Assembly (NCBI GenBank): GCA_903874575.1 | Contig: CAIQSZ010000003.1 | Coordinates: 1 to 7,651, forward strand | Length of the DNA stretch: 7,651 nucleotides | Direction: 5' to 3' | Source: an uncultured Elusimicrobia bacterium | GTDB lineage: Bacteria > Elusimicrobiota > Elusimicrobia > UBA1565 > UBA9628 | Shown here: positions 1 to 6,502 of the stretch, piece after piece | How positions within the stretch are numbered: the first letter of the stretch is position 1 | How the letters are laid out: each line of letters opens with the position of its first letter | Program-made: the position numbers and the translations under genes | Notes under the pieces: generated by a model | The model's database searches: none | Seen by the model: the letters and a program-made list of their open reading frames with translations, nothing else | Told to the model about the DNA's origin: nothing

Positions 1-1248
1 CCAGTCGGGGCGGCCGGGGGCGCCGGGATAGTCGGGCAGGGGGACGTCGCGCACGACGCGGGGCTCGCCCGCGCGCGCGCGGGCTTTTTCGGCGACCGCG
101 CGGTAGGCGTCGCGGAAGGGGACGCCCTCGCGCACCAAGGCGACCGCCTCGTGCGTGGCGAGCAGGTCCTCGGTGACGGCGCCGGCGCAGCGGGCCTCGG
201 CCACGGTCAGGGAGGCGGGCAGGCGGGCGACGATGTCGAGCATGGAGTCCATCGCGTCCAGCGCGGCGAACAGGGGGCCCTTGGTCAGCTGGTAGTCGCG
301 GTGGTAGCCGGACGGCAGGGCGCCGACGGCCAGGATCTGGCTCAGCCAGCCGGGAAACAGCGCGGCGCGGGCGCGCGTGAGCTCGACCACGTCGGGGTTC
401 TTTTTCTGCGGCATGATGCTGGAGCCGGTGGTGAACGAGTCGTCGAGCTTCACGAAGCCGAACTCCGCCGTCGAAAACAGCGACAGGTCCCACGCCAGCG
501 TGCCTAGGTCCCGGGCCAGCAGGCATAGCGACGACACCGCCGCGGCCTCAAGGCGCGGGCGGCCGGACTGGACGCGCAGGGTGTTGCGCTGGACGCGGCC
601 GAAGCCGAGCAGCTTGGCGACGCGCGCGCGCGGCAGCGGGAGCATGACGCCGTAGCCTGCGGCGGAGCCCAGCGGGCAGGCGTCGGCCTCGTCGAAGGCG
701 AAGCGCAGCGCGCGGCGGCCGTCCCAGAGCGCCTCGGCGTGCGACGCGGCCCAGTGGCCGAGGGTGGTGGGCATCGCGCGCTGGAGGTGCGAATAGCCCG
801 GGATGACGACGCGGTCGTGGCGCTGGCCGAAGGCGGCCCAGGCCGCGGCCGCTTCCCCGGCCCGCGCGTGCAGGCGCAGGAGGCGGTCCTTGAGGAACAG
901 GCGCAGGTTCACCTGGACCTGGTCGTTGCGGCTGCGTCCGGCGTGGATTTTCGCGCCGACCTCGCCCAGCCTGGAGGTCAGCCGCTGCTCGACGGCGGTA
1001 TGAACGTCCTCCTGCGCGCGGGTCACCGCGAAGGCTCCGGGGCGGTCGTGGAGCCGCGTCAGTTCGGCGCGCAGGGCCGCGTGCTCCCTCTTGGCGAGCA
1101 CGCCGATGGACGCCAGTCCCGCCGCGTGCGCCAGCGAGCCGTAGACTTCGTAGCGGAGCAGCCGGGAGTCGAGCGCCGGATCGTCGCCGACGGTGTACGC
1201 CTCCACGGCGGCGTCCAGGTCCGTCTTGGTCTGCCAAAGCTTCTTCAT
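1..1248 (-). CDS. argH: Argininosuccinate lyase, C-terminus cut off by the window edge
   Basis: Catalyses the last step of arginine synthesis in the cytoplasm: argininosuccinate to arginine plus fumarate. The visible 416 codons start at an ATG overlapping the deacylase stop and stay open to base 1, where the gene is cut. Family members are usually about 440-470 residues, so perhaps 30-50 are missing. Fumarase/aspartase-superfamily signatures are all present: GRSRNDQV at residues 104-111, PGYSHLQ at 150-156 carrying the catalytic histidine (His154), and GSSIMPQKKNPD at 275-286 with the catalytic serine on the mobile loop. The N-terminus (LWQ, then TVGDDPALD, then GSLAH) lacks the GGRF motif of Escherichia-type ArgH and instead resembles the Bacteroidota type. 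Position 153 is Ser where most ArgH proteins have Thr, a conservative change. A TGAAGG ribosome site lies 7 bases before the start. It is the last gene seen in the operon; whether others follow cannot be told. Confidence 0.97.
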   Translation of the reverse strand, partial: MKKLWQTKTDLDAAVEAYTVGDDPALDSRLLRYEVYGSLAHAAGLASIGVLAKREHAALRAELTRLHDRPGAFAVTRAQEDVHTAVEQRLTSRLGEVGAKIHAGRSRNDQVQVNLRLFLKDRLLRLHARAGEAAAAWAAFGQRHDRVVIPGYSHLQRAMPTTLGHWAASHAEALWDGRRALRFAFDEADACPLGSAAGYGVMLPLPRARVAKLLGFGRVQRNTLRVQSGRPRLEAAAVSSLCLLARDLGTLAWDLSLFSTAEFGFVKLDDSFTTGSSIMPQKKNPDVVELTRARAALFPGWLSQILAVGALPSGYHRDYQLTKGPLFAALDAMDSMLDIVARLPASLTVAEARCAGAVTEDLLATHEAVALVREGVPFRDAYRAVAEKARARAGEPRVVRDVPLPDYPGAPGRPDW

Positions 1249-2303
1249 GGGGCCGCCTTCAAGAAATAATTTCGGATGAGCGCCTCGTAGAACCGGACGC
1301 CCGCCTCCAGCTCGGCGACCTCGAGGTATTCGTCGGGCGTGTGCGAACGCCGCGAATCGCCGGGCCCCGCCTTTACGGTCGGGACGCCCTTCAGGAACAC
1401 CCAGTCGGAGAGGGTGGGGGAGCCGTAGGGCTTGCCGGCCGGGTTGGCCGCCAGCGCGGCCTGCACGACCGGGTGCGCCGGGTCCGTCGCCACCGAGTCC
1501 AAGCGCGACGAGCGCACGCGGACCGAACCCTCGACGGCCTCCCGCACCCGGGCGACGATCTCGTCGGGGGCGTAATCGGGCGTGGTGCGGATATCGACGA
1601 CCAAGGTGCAGCGGTCGGGGATGACGTTGTGGCTCGAGCCGCCGGAAATCTGGGTGACGTTCAGCGTGGGCGCGCCCAGCGCGGGGTGGACCTTGTCGAA
1701 GCGCAGCTTCGACAGCGCCAGGACGTCGCGCGCCGCGCCTTCGACGGCGTTGACGCCGCCGCCGTGCGCGGCGTGGGCGGCGCGGCCGGACGCGTCGATC
1801 TCCAGCACGATGAGGCCTTTCTGCGCGACCGCGGGGTTGAGGCCCGTGGGCTCGCCGACGACCGCGGCGTCGGGCCGCGGCAGCAGCGGCAGCAGCTTTT
1901 CGAGGCCTTTGCCCAGGACCTCCTCCTCGCACGACGCGGCCACCAGCACGCGTCCTTTCGGCGCGTCCTTCGCGAACGCCTGCGCGGCGCCCAGGATCAT
2001 CGCCGCGAGGCAGCCCTTCGCGTCGTTGGCCCCTCGGCCGTAGATCCGGCCGTTTTCCACCTGCGCCGCGTGCGGGTCCTTGGTCCAGTTCTCGCCCACG
2101 GGCACGGTGTCGGTGTGCGAGTTCAGCAGGAGCAGCGGCCCCGGGCCGCCGTCCAGCAGGGCGGTGAGGTTGCGGCCGTGGCGTTGGGGCGTCCAGCCCA
2201 GCCGTCTGAACTCGTCCTCCAGGCGGGCGACGACCGCATCCTCCCGCCCGCTGGGCGAGGGGATGCGGACGAGGTCCCGCAGGAGCTCGACGGCGAGGAT
2301 CAC
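1245..2303 (-). CDS. argE: M20-family N-acyl amino acid deacylase (probable N-acylcitrulline deacylase)
   Basis: Zinc-dependent amidohydrolase of the ArgE/DapE/CPG2 family, 352 residues. Metal-site residues are visible in family order: His63 and Asp65 (HTDTVP), bridging Asp94 (GANDAKG), catalytic Glu126 and ligand Glu127 (CEEE), ligand Glu151 (VVGEPTG) and His321 (SHTPDEY). Residues of about 170-280 form the dimerisation lid insertion. Because the carbamoyltransferase two genes upstream appears to use acylated ornithine, the likely physiological substrate is N-acetyl- or N-succinylcitrulline, giving free citrulline for ArgG. This is inferred from context, since M20 sequences do not reveal the acyl group. 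The start is a GTG whose last two bases are shared with the argB TGA stop (GTGA). A GGAGAAGG ribosome site 7 bases upstream supports it, and no better ATG is in frame near the conserved N-terminus. The longer open frame upstream of this GTG is only the shadow of argB. A LysK- or DapE-like role is possible but less likely here. Confidence 0.93.
   Translation of the reverse strand: MILAVELLRDLVRIPSPSGREDAVVARLEDEFRRLGWTPQRHGRNLTALLDGGPGPLLLLNSHTDTVPVGENWTKDPHAAQVENGRIYGRGANDAKGCLAAMILGAAQAFAKDAPKGRVLVAASCEEEVLGKGLEKLLPLLPRPDAAVVGEPTGLNPAVAQKGLIVLEIDASGRAAHAAHGGGVNAVEGAARDVLALSKLRFDKVHPALGAPTLNVTQISGGSSHNVIPDRCTLVVDIRTTPDYAPDEIVARVREAVEGSVRVRSSRLDSVATDPAHPVVQAALAANPAGKPYGSPTLSDWVFLKGVPTVKAGPGDSRRSHTPDEYLEVAELEAGVRFYEALIRNYFLKAAP
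1256..1261 (-). promoter_or_regulatory. Ribosome binding site for argH
   Basis: Reads TGAAGG on the coding strand, 7 bases before the argH ATG at 1248, within the last codons of the deacylase gene. It supports the start that overlaps the deacylase stop. Confidence 0.6.
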
Positions 2304-3247
2304 GCGGCGGCCTTCTCCGCGTCCGGCGTCAACTCCACCTGCTGATACGCCTGGCGCTCGCGCTTCTCGACGATCATGGTGCCGCAGCCGGCGTTGGTGA
2401 AGATCTCGCGCAGCATGGCGCCCGGCTTGAGGCCGTTGATGATGTGCGTGCGGCGCACGCCGCCTTGCAGGGCGCGGACGCAGGCGTCGGCCTTCGGCAG
2501 CATGCCGCCGGTCAGGCGGCCGGCCTTCTTGAACGCCTCCACTTCCTCGACGTCCGTGTAGGACACCAGGCTGGACGGATTGTTCACGTCCTTGAGCAGG
2601 CCCTCGGTGTCGGTGACGATGATGAGCTTCTCGGCGTGGAGCGCGCGCGCGACCGCCTCGGCGATGGAGTCCGCGTTGATGTTGAGGATGACGCCTTCCT
2701 GGTCGGCGCCCAGGCAGGAGATCACCGGCGTCATGCCCGCGTCGAGCAGGTTGAGGAGCATCTTGGGATCGACGGAGTCGATGTCGCCGACGAAGCCGAA
2801 GTCCACCTCGACGGGGGTCTCGCCGGGGTTTTTTTCCAGGGTTTTCTTCGGGCGCTTGTTGGCCACGATGAGGCCTCCATCCACGCCGGACACGCCCACC
2901 GCCGGCGTGTGGTGCGCGCGGAACGAGGAGAGGATGTCGATGTTCAGCGTGCCCGCGTAGACCATCTTCGCCACCTCCAGCATCTGCGCGTCGGTGATGC
3001 GGCGCCCGGCGACGAACTCCGGCTCCAAGCCCAGCTTGCGCGCCAGCTCGGTCGCCTGGTTGCCGCCCCCGTGCACTAGCACGACGCGCACGCCGACCTG
3101 CTGGAGCAGGCTGACGTCCTCGACGAGCGCGTCCAAGGTGTCGCGGCGGCCGACGACGCGGCCGCCCACTTTCACGACGAAGACCTTTCCCTTGTAGAGG
3201 CGGATGTAGGGAATGGCCTGCTTGAGCATGATGGGCGAGTCGGTCAT
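2300..3247 (-). CDS. argB: Acetylglutamate kinase (N-acylglutamate kinase)
   Basis: Phosphorylates the gamma-carboxylate of N-acylglutamate with ATP, the second and often feedback-controlled step of the pathway. It is an amino acid kinase fold of 315 residues. Visible motifs are KVGG at 26-29 (phosphate-binding lysine), HGGG at 59-62 (substrate loop), ITDAQM at 84-89, NINAD at 189-193, VTDTEGLL at 211-218 and GGMLPKADA at 247-255 with the ATP-site lysine. The N-terminal segment at 7-20 (LKQAIPYIRLYKG) matches the helix that interlinks dimers in hexameric, arginine-inhibited kinases, and the C-terminal EIFTNAGCGTMI also resembles the arginine-sensitive class, whereas the short Escherichia enzyme lacks this helix. 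Arginine feedback is therefore plausible but inferred. The start at Met1 shares ATGA with the carbamoyltransferase stop and has an AGGAGA site 8 bases upstream, favouring it over Met7. The last 20 or so residues after TMIVEK are a non-conserved tail. Confidence 0.97.
   Translation of the reverse strand: MTDSPIMLKQAIPYIRLYKGKVFVVKVGGRVVGRRDTLDALVEDVSLLQQVGVRVVLVHGGGNQATELARKLGLEPEFVAGRRITDAQMLEVAKMVYAGTLNIDILSSFRAHHTPAVGVSGVDGGLIVANKRPKKTLEKNPGETPVEVDFGFVGDIDSVDPKMLLNLLDAGMTPVISCLGADQEGVILNINADSIAEAVARALHAEKLIIVTDTEGLLKDVNNPSSLVSYTDVEEVEAFKKAGRLTGGMLPKADACVRALQGGVRRTHIINGLKPGAMLREIFTNAGCGTMIVEKRERQAYQQVELTPDAEKAAA
2311..2318 (-). promoter_or_regulatory. Ribosome binding site for the GTG-started deacylase gene
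   Basis: On the coding strand this reads GGAGAAGG, a strong Shine-Dalgarno match, 7 bases before the GTG at 2303-2301. It lies inside the last codons of argB. It decides the start: it supports the unusual GTG that shares bases with the argB stop and argues against an upstream extension. Confidence 0.75.
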
Positions 3248-4296
3248 CGGGGATGTCTCCTATGGTCGTCGGCGGGGGTCCGGCTTGCGGCAACGAGCAG
3301 GTCCAGCAGGACGGCTTTGGCGGCGTGGAGGCGGTTCTCCGCCTGGTCGAGCACGACGGACCACGGGCCGTCCAGCACCTCGTCGGCGACGACGAGGTTG
3401 CGGCGCACGGGCAGGCAGTGCATGAACAGGGCGCCGTCGGACTTCTTCATCTTCGCGGCGGTGACCATCCACTTCGCGCGGAACCCGGCGTCGGCGCAGG
3501 GCGGCTTGCCGTAGTCGGACAGCGCGCCCCACGACTTGCCGTAGACGACGTGCTGGCCCTCATAGGCCCGCGGGCCGTCGTCGGTGATCGTCAGGGCCGC
3601 GCCGTGGGCCGCGCAATGTCTCCTCACGCGCTCCAGCACTTCCGCGTCCAGGTCGTAGCCTTCCGGCCGCGCGATGGTCACGTTCATGCCCGCCATGGCG
3701 GCCATCTCCGCCGCGGAGTTCGGCACGGCCATGGGCAAGGCCTTCACGTGCGGCGCCCAGGTCAGCAGGAAATTCTTCCGCTTCGGCTCGAAGCGTTCCT
3801 TGATCGTCGCCAGGTCGGCCAGCGCCTGGCAGGGGTGGCCGCTGGCGGACTCCAGGTTGACGACCGGCACGGTCGAGTATTTCCGGAACGCGGCCAGCGC
3901 GAGCTCCTTCTTATCCTCGTCCCAAGAGGCCCCGGCGGGAAACGAGCGCAGCCCCAGCGCCGCGCAAAAGCGGCCCAGCACCGGCACGGCCTCCTTGAGG
4001 TGCTCCGCCGCCGCGCCGTCCATGACCGCGCCCTCGACGGACTCCATGCCCCAGGTTCCGCCCGCGCCGGCGCCTAGGCTGAGCGTGATCGGGTGGCCGC
4101 CTAGGGACGCGGTCGCGACCTCGCAGGAGACCTGCGTGCGCAGGGACGGGTTCATGTAGCAGAACGCCAGGCTCTTGCCGGCCAGCGGCGCGTCCTTCGG
4201 AGCCGATTTTTTCAGGGCGAGGGCCTTGTCGGCCAACGCGAGCAGTTCCTCGGGCGAGAGATCCTTGAGGTGCGTGAAATGGCGGGGGGGCTTCAT
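3244..4296 (-). CDS. argF': N-acylornithine carbamoyltransferase, predicted succinylornithine type (knotted transcarbamylase)
   Basis: Transfers the carbamoyl group from carbamoyl phosphate to an N-alpha-acylated ornithine, making N-acylcitrulline. Its 350 residues carry the carbamoyl-phosphate loop NPSLRT (49-54), HPCQ (154-157), the proline-rich loop TWAPHVKALPMAVPNS (179-194) that forms the backbone knot of the acetyl/succinylornithine enzymes, YGKSWGA (252-258), and HCLPVRRN (293-300). These features separate it from ordinary ornithine carbamoyltransferase, and it lacks the latter's SMG ornithine loop. Known structural work shows that residue Glu92 of the Xanthomonas acetylornithine enzyme versus Pro90 of the Bacteroides fragilis succinylornithine enzyme sets acyl-group choice. 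Aligning by VMDG...EH, the residue here is Ala97. Val302 replaces the Xanthomonas carboxylated Lys302, as in the Bacteroides enzyme. Succinylornithine is therefore the favoured substrate, inferred. Gln55 replaces the usual second arginine of SxRTR, which is odd. The start shares ATGA with the argD stop; the ribosome site is weak. Confidence 0.93.
   Translation of the reverse strand: MKPPRHFTHLKDLSPEELLALADKALALKKSAPKDAPLAGKSLAFCYMNPSLRTQVSCEVATASLGGHPITLSLGAGAGGTWGMESVEGAVMDGAAAEHLKEAVPVLGRFCAALGLRSFPAGASWDEDKKELALAAFRKYSTVPVVNLESASGHPCQALADLATIKERFEPKRKNFLLTWAPHVKALPMAVPNSAAEMAAMAGMNVTIARPEGYDLDAEVLERVRRHCAAHGAALTITDDGPRAYEGQHVVYGKSWGALSDYGKPPCADAGFRAKWMVTAAKMKKSDGALFMHCLPVRRNLVVADEVLDGPWSVVLDQAENRLHAAKAVLLDLLVAASRTPADDHRRHPR
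3256..3261 (-). promoter_or_regulatory. Ribosome binding site for argB
   Basis: Reads AGGAGA on the coding strand, 8 bases before the ATG at 3247, inside the last codons of the carbamoyltransferase gene. It favours the overlapping ATG over the in-frame Met7 codon as the argB start. Confidence 0.75.
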
Positions 4297-5474
4297 GGGC
4301 GTGCGTCCCGGCCGAAGATCTCCGCGAGGGCGCTCCGCAGCGCCGTGACCTCGGCCGGGCCGACGATGAGCGGCGGCAGGAGGCGGATCACGTTCGGGTC
4401 GTCGGCGCCGCCGACGAGGATGCGCTTCTCCAGCAGGGCGGCGCGGACCGGCTTCGAATCGGCCGCCAGGACCAGCCCCAGGAGCAGACCCTTGCCGCGG
4501 ATCTCGACGATTTGCGGAAAGGCGAACGTCCCGCGGATCAGCGTCTCCATCGCGGCGGCGTTCTCCCAGAGCTTGCGCGCGCTGATCGCGTCGAGGGTGG
4601 CCTTGACGGCGGCGCACGCCAGCGGGCCGCCGCCGAAGGTGGAGCCCAGCTCCCCCGGCTTGACCTTCTTGGAGACCTCGGGGACGGCCAGCACCGCGCC
4701 GGCGGGGACGCCGGAGGCCAGCGCCTTGGCGAACGTCTGCAGGTGCGGCCGGGCGCCGAAGGCGTGGCGCGCGGAGCGCGCGCCCACGCGGCCCAGGCCG
4801 GTCTGCACCTCGTCGAAGATGAGGAGCGCTCCGCTCTCCCTGCAGAGCGTCTCGAGGCCCTTCAGATACTCGGAGGAGGCGGTCGTCGCGCCTTGCACGC
4901 TTTGGATGGGCTCCAGCAGGAACGCGGCGGCGTCTTTCAGCGCGGCCTCGGCGGCCGCAAGGTCTCCGAAGGGGACGTGGACGACGTCCGCGCCCAGCCC
5001 GGACAGGCCTTTGCGGTATTTCGCGCCCGTCGCCGCGAGGGCGGCGGCGGTGCGGCCGTGGAAGCCGCCTTCGGCCGCGACCACCTTCGCGCGGCCGGTC
5101 GTCGAGCGCGCGATGCGCATCGCGTTCTCGTTGGCCTCGGCGCCGGAGTTGCAGAAGAACACCTGGGAGCCCGGCTCGCCGCAGAACTCGACGAGGGCCT
5201 GGGCGGCCTCGGCGCGGGCGCGCGTGTAGACCAGGTTCGAGTAGAACAGGAGCTTGCGCGCCTGCGCGGCCAGCGCGCGGGCGACCTCCTCGGGCGAGTG
5301 CCCCAGCGCGGCGACCGCGTGGCCGCCGTACAGGTCCAGGTACTCGTTGCCGGCGTCGTCCCACACGCGGCAGCCTTCGCCGCGCTCCAGCACGAACGGG
5401 AACTTCGCGTAGGTCGGGAGGACGAACGCGTCTTCCCGCGCCTTCCAATCGACGGCGGTCGTCGCGGCGCTCAT
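4293..5474 (-). CDS. argD: N-acetyl/N-succinylornithine aminotransferase (PLP-dependent, class III)
   Basis: Converts N-acylglutamate semialdehyde to N-acylornithine using glutamate as amino donor. Class-III aminotransferase of 393 residues, normal for ArgD. Seen in order: DLYGGHAVAALGH (47-59), the cofactor phosphate-binding NSGAEANENA (109-118), FHGRT (138-142) with the arginine expected to bind the substrate carboxylate, DEVQTGLGR (221-229) with the aspartate that contacts the pyridine nitrogen, the Schiff-base lysine Lys250 in TFAKAL, and GSTFGGGPLACAA (277-289), where GGG replaces the common GGN. The enzyme class tolerates both acetyl and succinyl substrates, so it does not reveal which acyl group the pathway uses. 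It may also serve as succinyldiaminopimelate aminotransferase in lysine synthesis, as in Escherichia, but nothing in the window tests this. The start codon shares ATGA with the argC stop. No convincing ribosome site precedes it, so translation probably depends on termination of argC. Confidence 0.96.
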   Translation of the reverse strand: MSAATTAVDWKAREDAFVLPTYAKFPFVLERGEGCRVWDDAGNEYLDLYGGHAVAALGHSPEEVARALAAQARKLLFYSNLVYTRARAEAAQALVEFCGEPGSQVFFCNSGAEANENAMRIARSTTGRAKVVAAEGGFHGRTAAALAATGAKYRKGLSGLGADVVHVPFGDLAAAEAALKDAAAFLLEPIQSVQGATTASSEYLKGLETLCRESGALLIFDEVQTGLGRVGARSARHAFGARPHLQTFAKALASGVPAGAVLAVPEVSKKVKPGELGSTFGGGPLACAAVKATLDAISARKLWENAAAMETLIRGTFAFPQIVEIRGKGLLLGLVLAADSKPVRAALLEKRILVGGADDPNVIRLLPPLIVGPAEVTALRSALAEIFGRDARP

Positions 5475-6502
5475 GGATAGTGGCCGGCGTGGCCGAGCCC
5501 CTCGGTCTCGTCCCAGCCCATCATCACGTTGAGGTTCTGGACGGCCTGCCCCGACGCGCCCTTGACCAGGTTGTCGATGGCCGAGATCACGCCGATGCGG
5601 CCCTGGGAGACGGCGACGAACACGTCGCAGTGATTGCTGCCGTTGACGGCGTTCAGCGAGGGCGGCTCGGGAACCAGGCGCACGAAGGCGCTGTCTTTGT
5701 AAACGTCGCGGTACAGGTCCTGGACCTTCTTTTCGGTCCAGCCCTTGGGCAGCTCGACTTGGCATACCGCGTAGATGCCGCGGACGAACGGGCCGGAGAC
5801 CGGGATCAGAGAAAGCTCCAGCGTCCTGCCGCCCGCCAGGCGCTCGAGAATCTGCTCGACCTCGGGCGCGTGCTGGTGCGCGAACGGCTTGTAGGCGCGC
5901 AGGTTGTCGTGGCGCGTCGGATGATGCGTGATCGCCGACGGGGAGGCGCCGGAGCCCGACGAGCCCGTCACCGCGGTGACCGCCGCGACGCCGCGGGCGC
6001 CGCCCTTGGCCAGCGGCCCGAGCGCGAGCGCCGTCGCGGTCGCGAAGCAGCCGGGGTTGGCGACCCAGCGCGCCTTGGCGATCTCGGCGCGGTTGAGCTC
6101 GACGAGGCCGTAGGCGAACTTCTTAAGCAGGCCCGGGGCCTTGTGTTCGCGCGTGTACCAGCGCGGATACTGGGCGGCGTCGCGCAGGCGGAAGTCGCCG
6201 GAGAGGTCGATGATGCGCAGGCGCGGGCCCGCCTCCGCGAGGATGGCGGGGACGTTGCCCATCGCGTCGCCGTGGCTGCCCGCCAGGAACAGGCAGTCGA
6301 GCCTCTTGTAGTCCAGCTTGCGCGTGAACGCCAGGTCCGTGCGGCCGCGCAGGTTCGGGTGCGCCAGGAACACCGGCTGGCCGGGAAAGGTCCGCGAGGT
6401 CGCCGCCGCGATCTCGACGCGCGGATGTCCGAGCAGGAGGCGGATCAGTTCTCCGCCCGCGAACCCCGCCCCGCCCTCGATGCCGACCCGGGTCTTCTTC
6501 AT
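5471..6502 (-). CDS. argC: N-acetyl-gamma-glutamyl-phosphate reductase
   Basis: NADPH-dependent reductase turning N-acylglutamyl phosphate into the semialdehyde; 343 residues, typical for the family. The N-terminal nucleotide-binding glycine motif is GIEGGAGFAGGEL (7-19). Catalytic Cys152 lies in ANPGCFATA (148-156), and the second catalytic histidine lies in AHQH (208-211). The C-terminal DNLVKGASGQAVQNLN (310-325) is highly characteristic of ArgC and distinguishes it from aspartate-semialdehyde dehydrogenase. Between residues 180 and 211 the SSGSGASPS...THHPTR...YKPFAHQH region is closer to Bacteroidota ArgC and LysW-dependent LysY proteins than to the Escherichia or Bacillus SGVSGAGRK form. 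No LysW carrier gene is visible, so the ordinary acylglutamate role is preferred. The start shares ATGA with the upstream P-loop gene, and a GGGGGAAA tract 6 bases before it (6509-6516) can serve as ribosome site. Confidence 0.97.
   Translation of the reverse strand: MKKTRVGIEGGAGFAGGELIRLLLGHPRVEIAAATSRTFPGQPVFLAHPNLRGRTDLAFTRKLDYKRLDCLFLAGSHGDAMGNVPAILAEAGPRLRIIDLSGDFRLRDAAQYPRWYTREHKAPGLLKKFAYGLVELNRAEIAKARWVANPGCFATATALALGPLAKGGARGVAAVTAVTGSSGSGASPSAITHHPTRHDNLRAYKPFAHQHAPEVEQILERLAGGRTLELSLIPVSGPFVRGIYAVCQVELPKGWTEKKVQDLYRDVYKDSAFVRLVPEPPSLNAVNGSNHCDVFVAVSQGRIGVISAIDNLVKGASGQAVQNLNVMMGWDETEGLGHAGHYP

Noticed and set aside
67..90. An 18-base perfect GC palindrome (GCCC, five GC, GGGC) followed by five T on the plus strand, resembling a terminator
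   Set aside because: It lies inside argH, encodes an ordinary KARARAGE stretch, and faces antisense to the operon. It is most likely a by-product of Ala/Arg codons. A role in stopping antisense transcription is conceivable but unsupported.
1341..2345. A 334-codon plus-strand open frame opposite the deacylase gene, and a similar one at 4512-5480 opposite argD
   Set aside because: Same reasons: shadow frames of genes whose catalytic residues are intact on the minus strand, with no ribosome site or motif of their own.
1245..3293. Apparent argB-argE fusion: one minus-strand frame is open for 682 codons
   Set aside because: The first half of that frame is an out-of-frame shadow of argB with no motifs. 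The real deacylase begins at the GTG at 2303, right after a good ribosome site, and argB ends in a TGA in another frame. The 734-codon frame at 3244-5448 is the same kind of artefact over argD and argF'.
3244..4296. Annotation as ordinary ornithine carbamoyltransferase (ArgF/OTC)
   Set aside because: The proline-rich knot loop TWAPH...AVPNS, YGKSWGA and VMDG...EH motifs belong to the acylornithine enzymes, and the OTC-type ornithine loop (SMG) is missing.
1245..6502. LysW-dependent lysine or arginine route (LysZ/LysY/LysJ/LysK)
   Set aside because: No LysW/ArgW carrier or LysX-type ATP-grasp ligase is visible, and the presence of an acylornithine carbamoyltransferase fits a low-molecular-weight acyl route.
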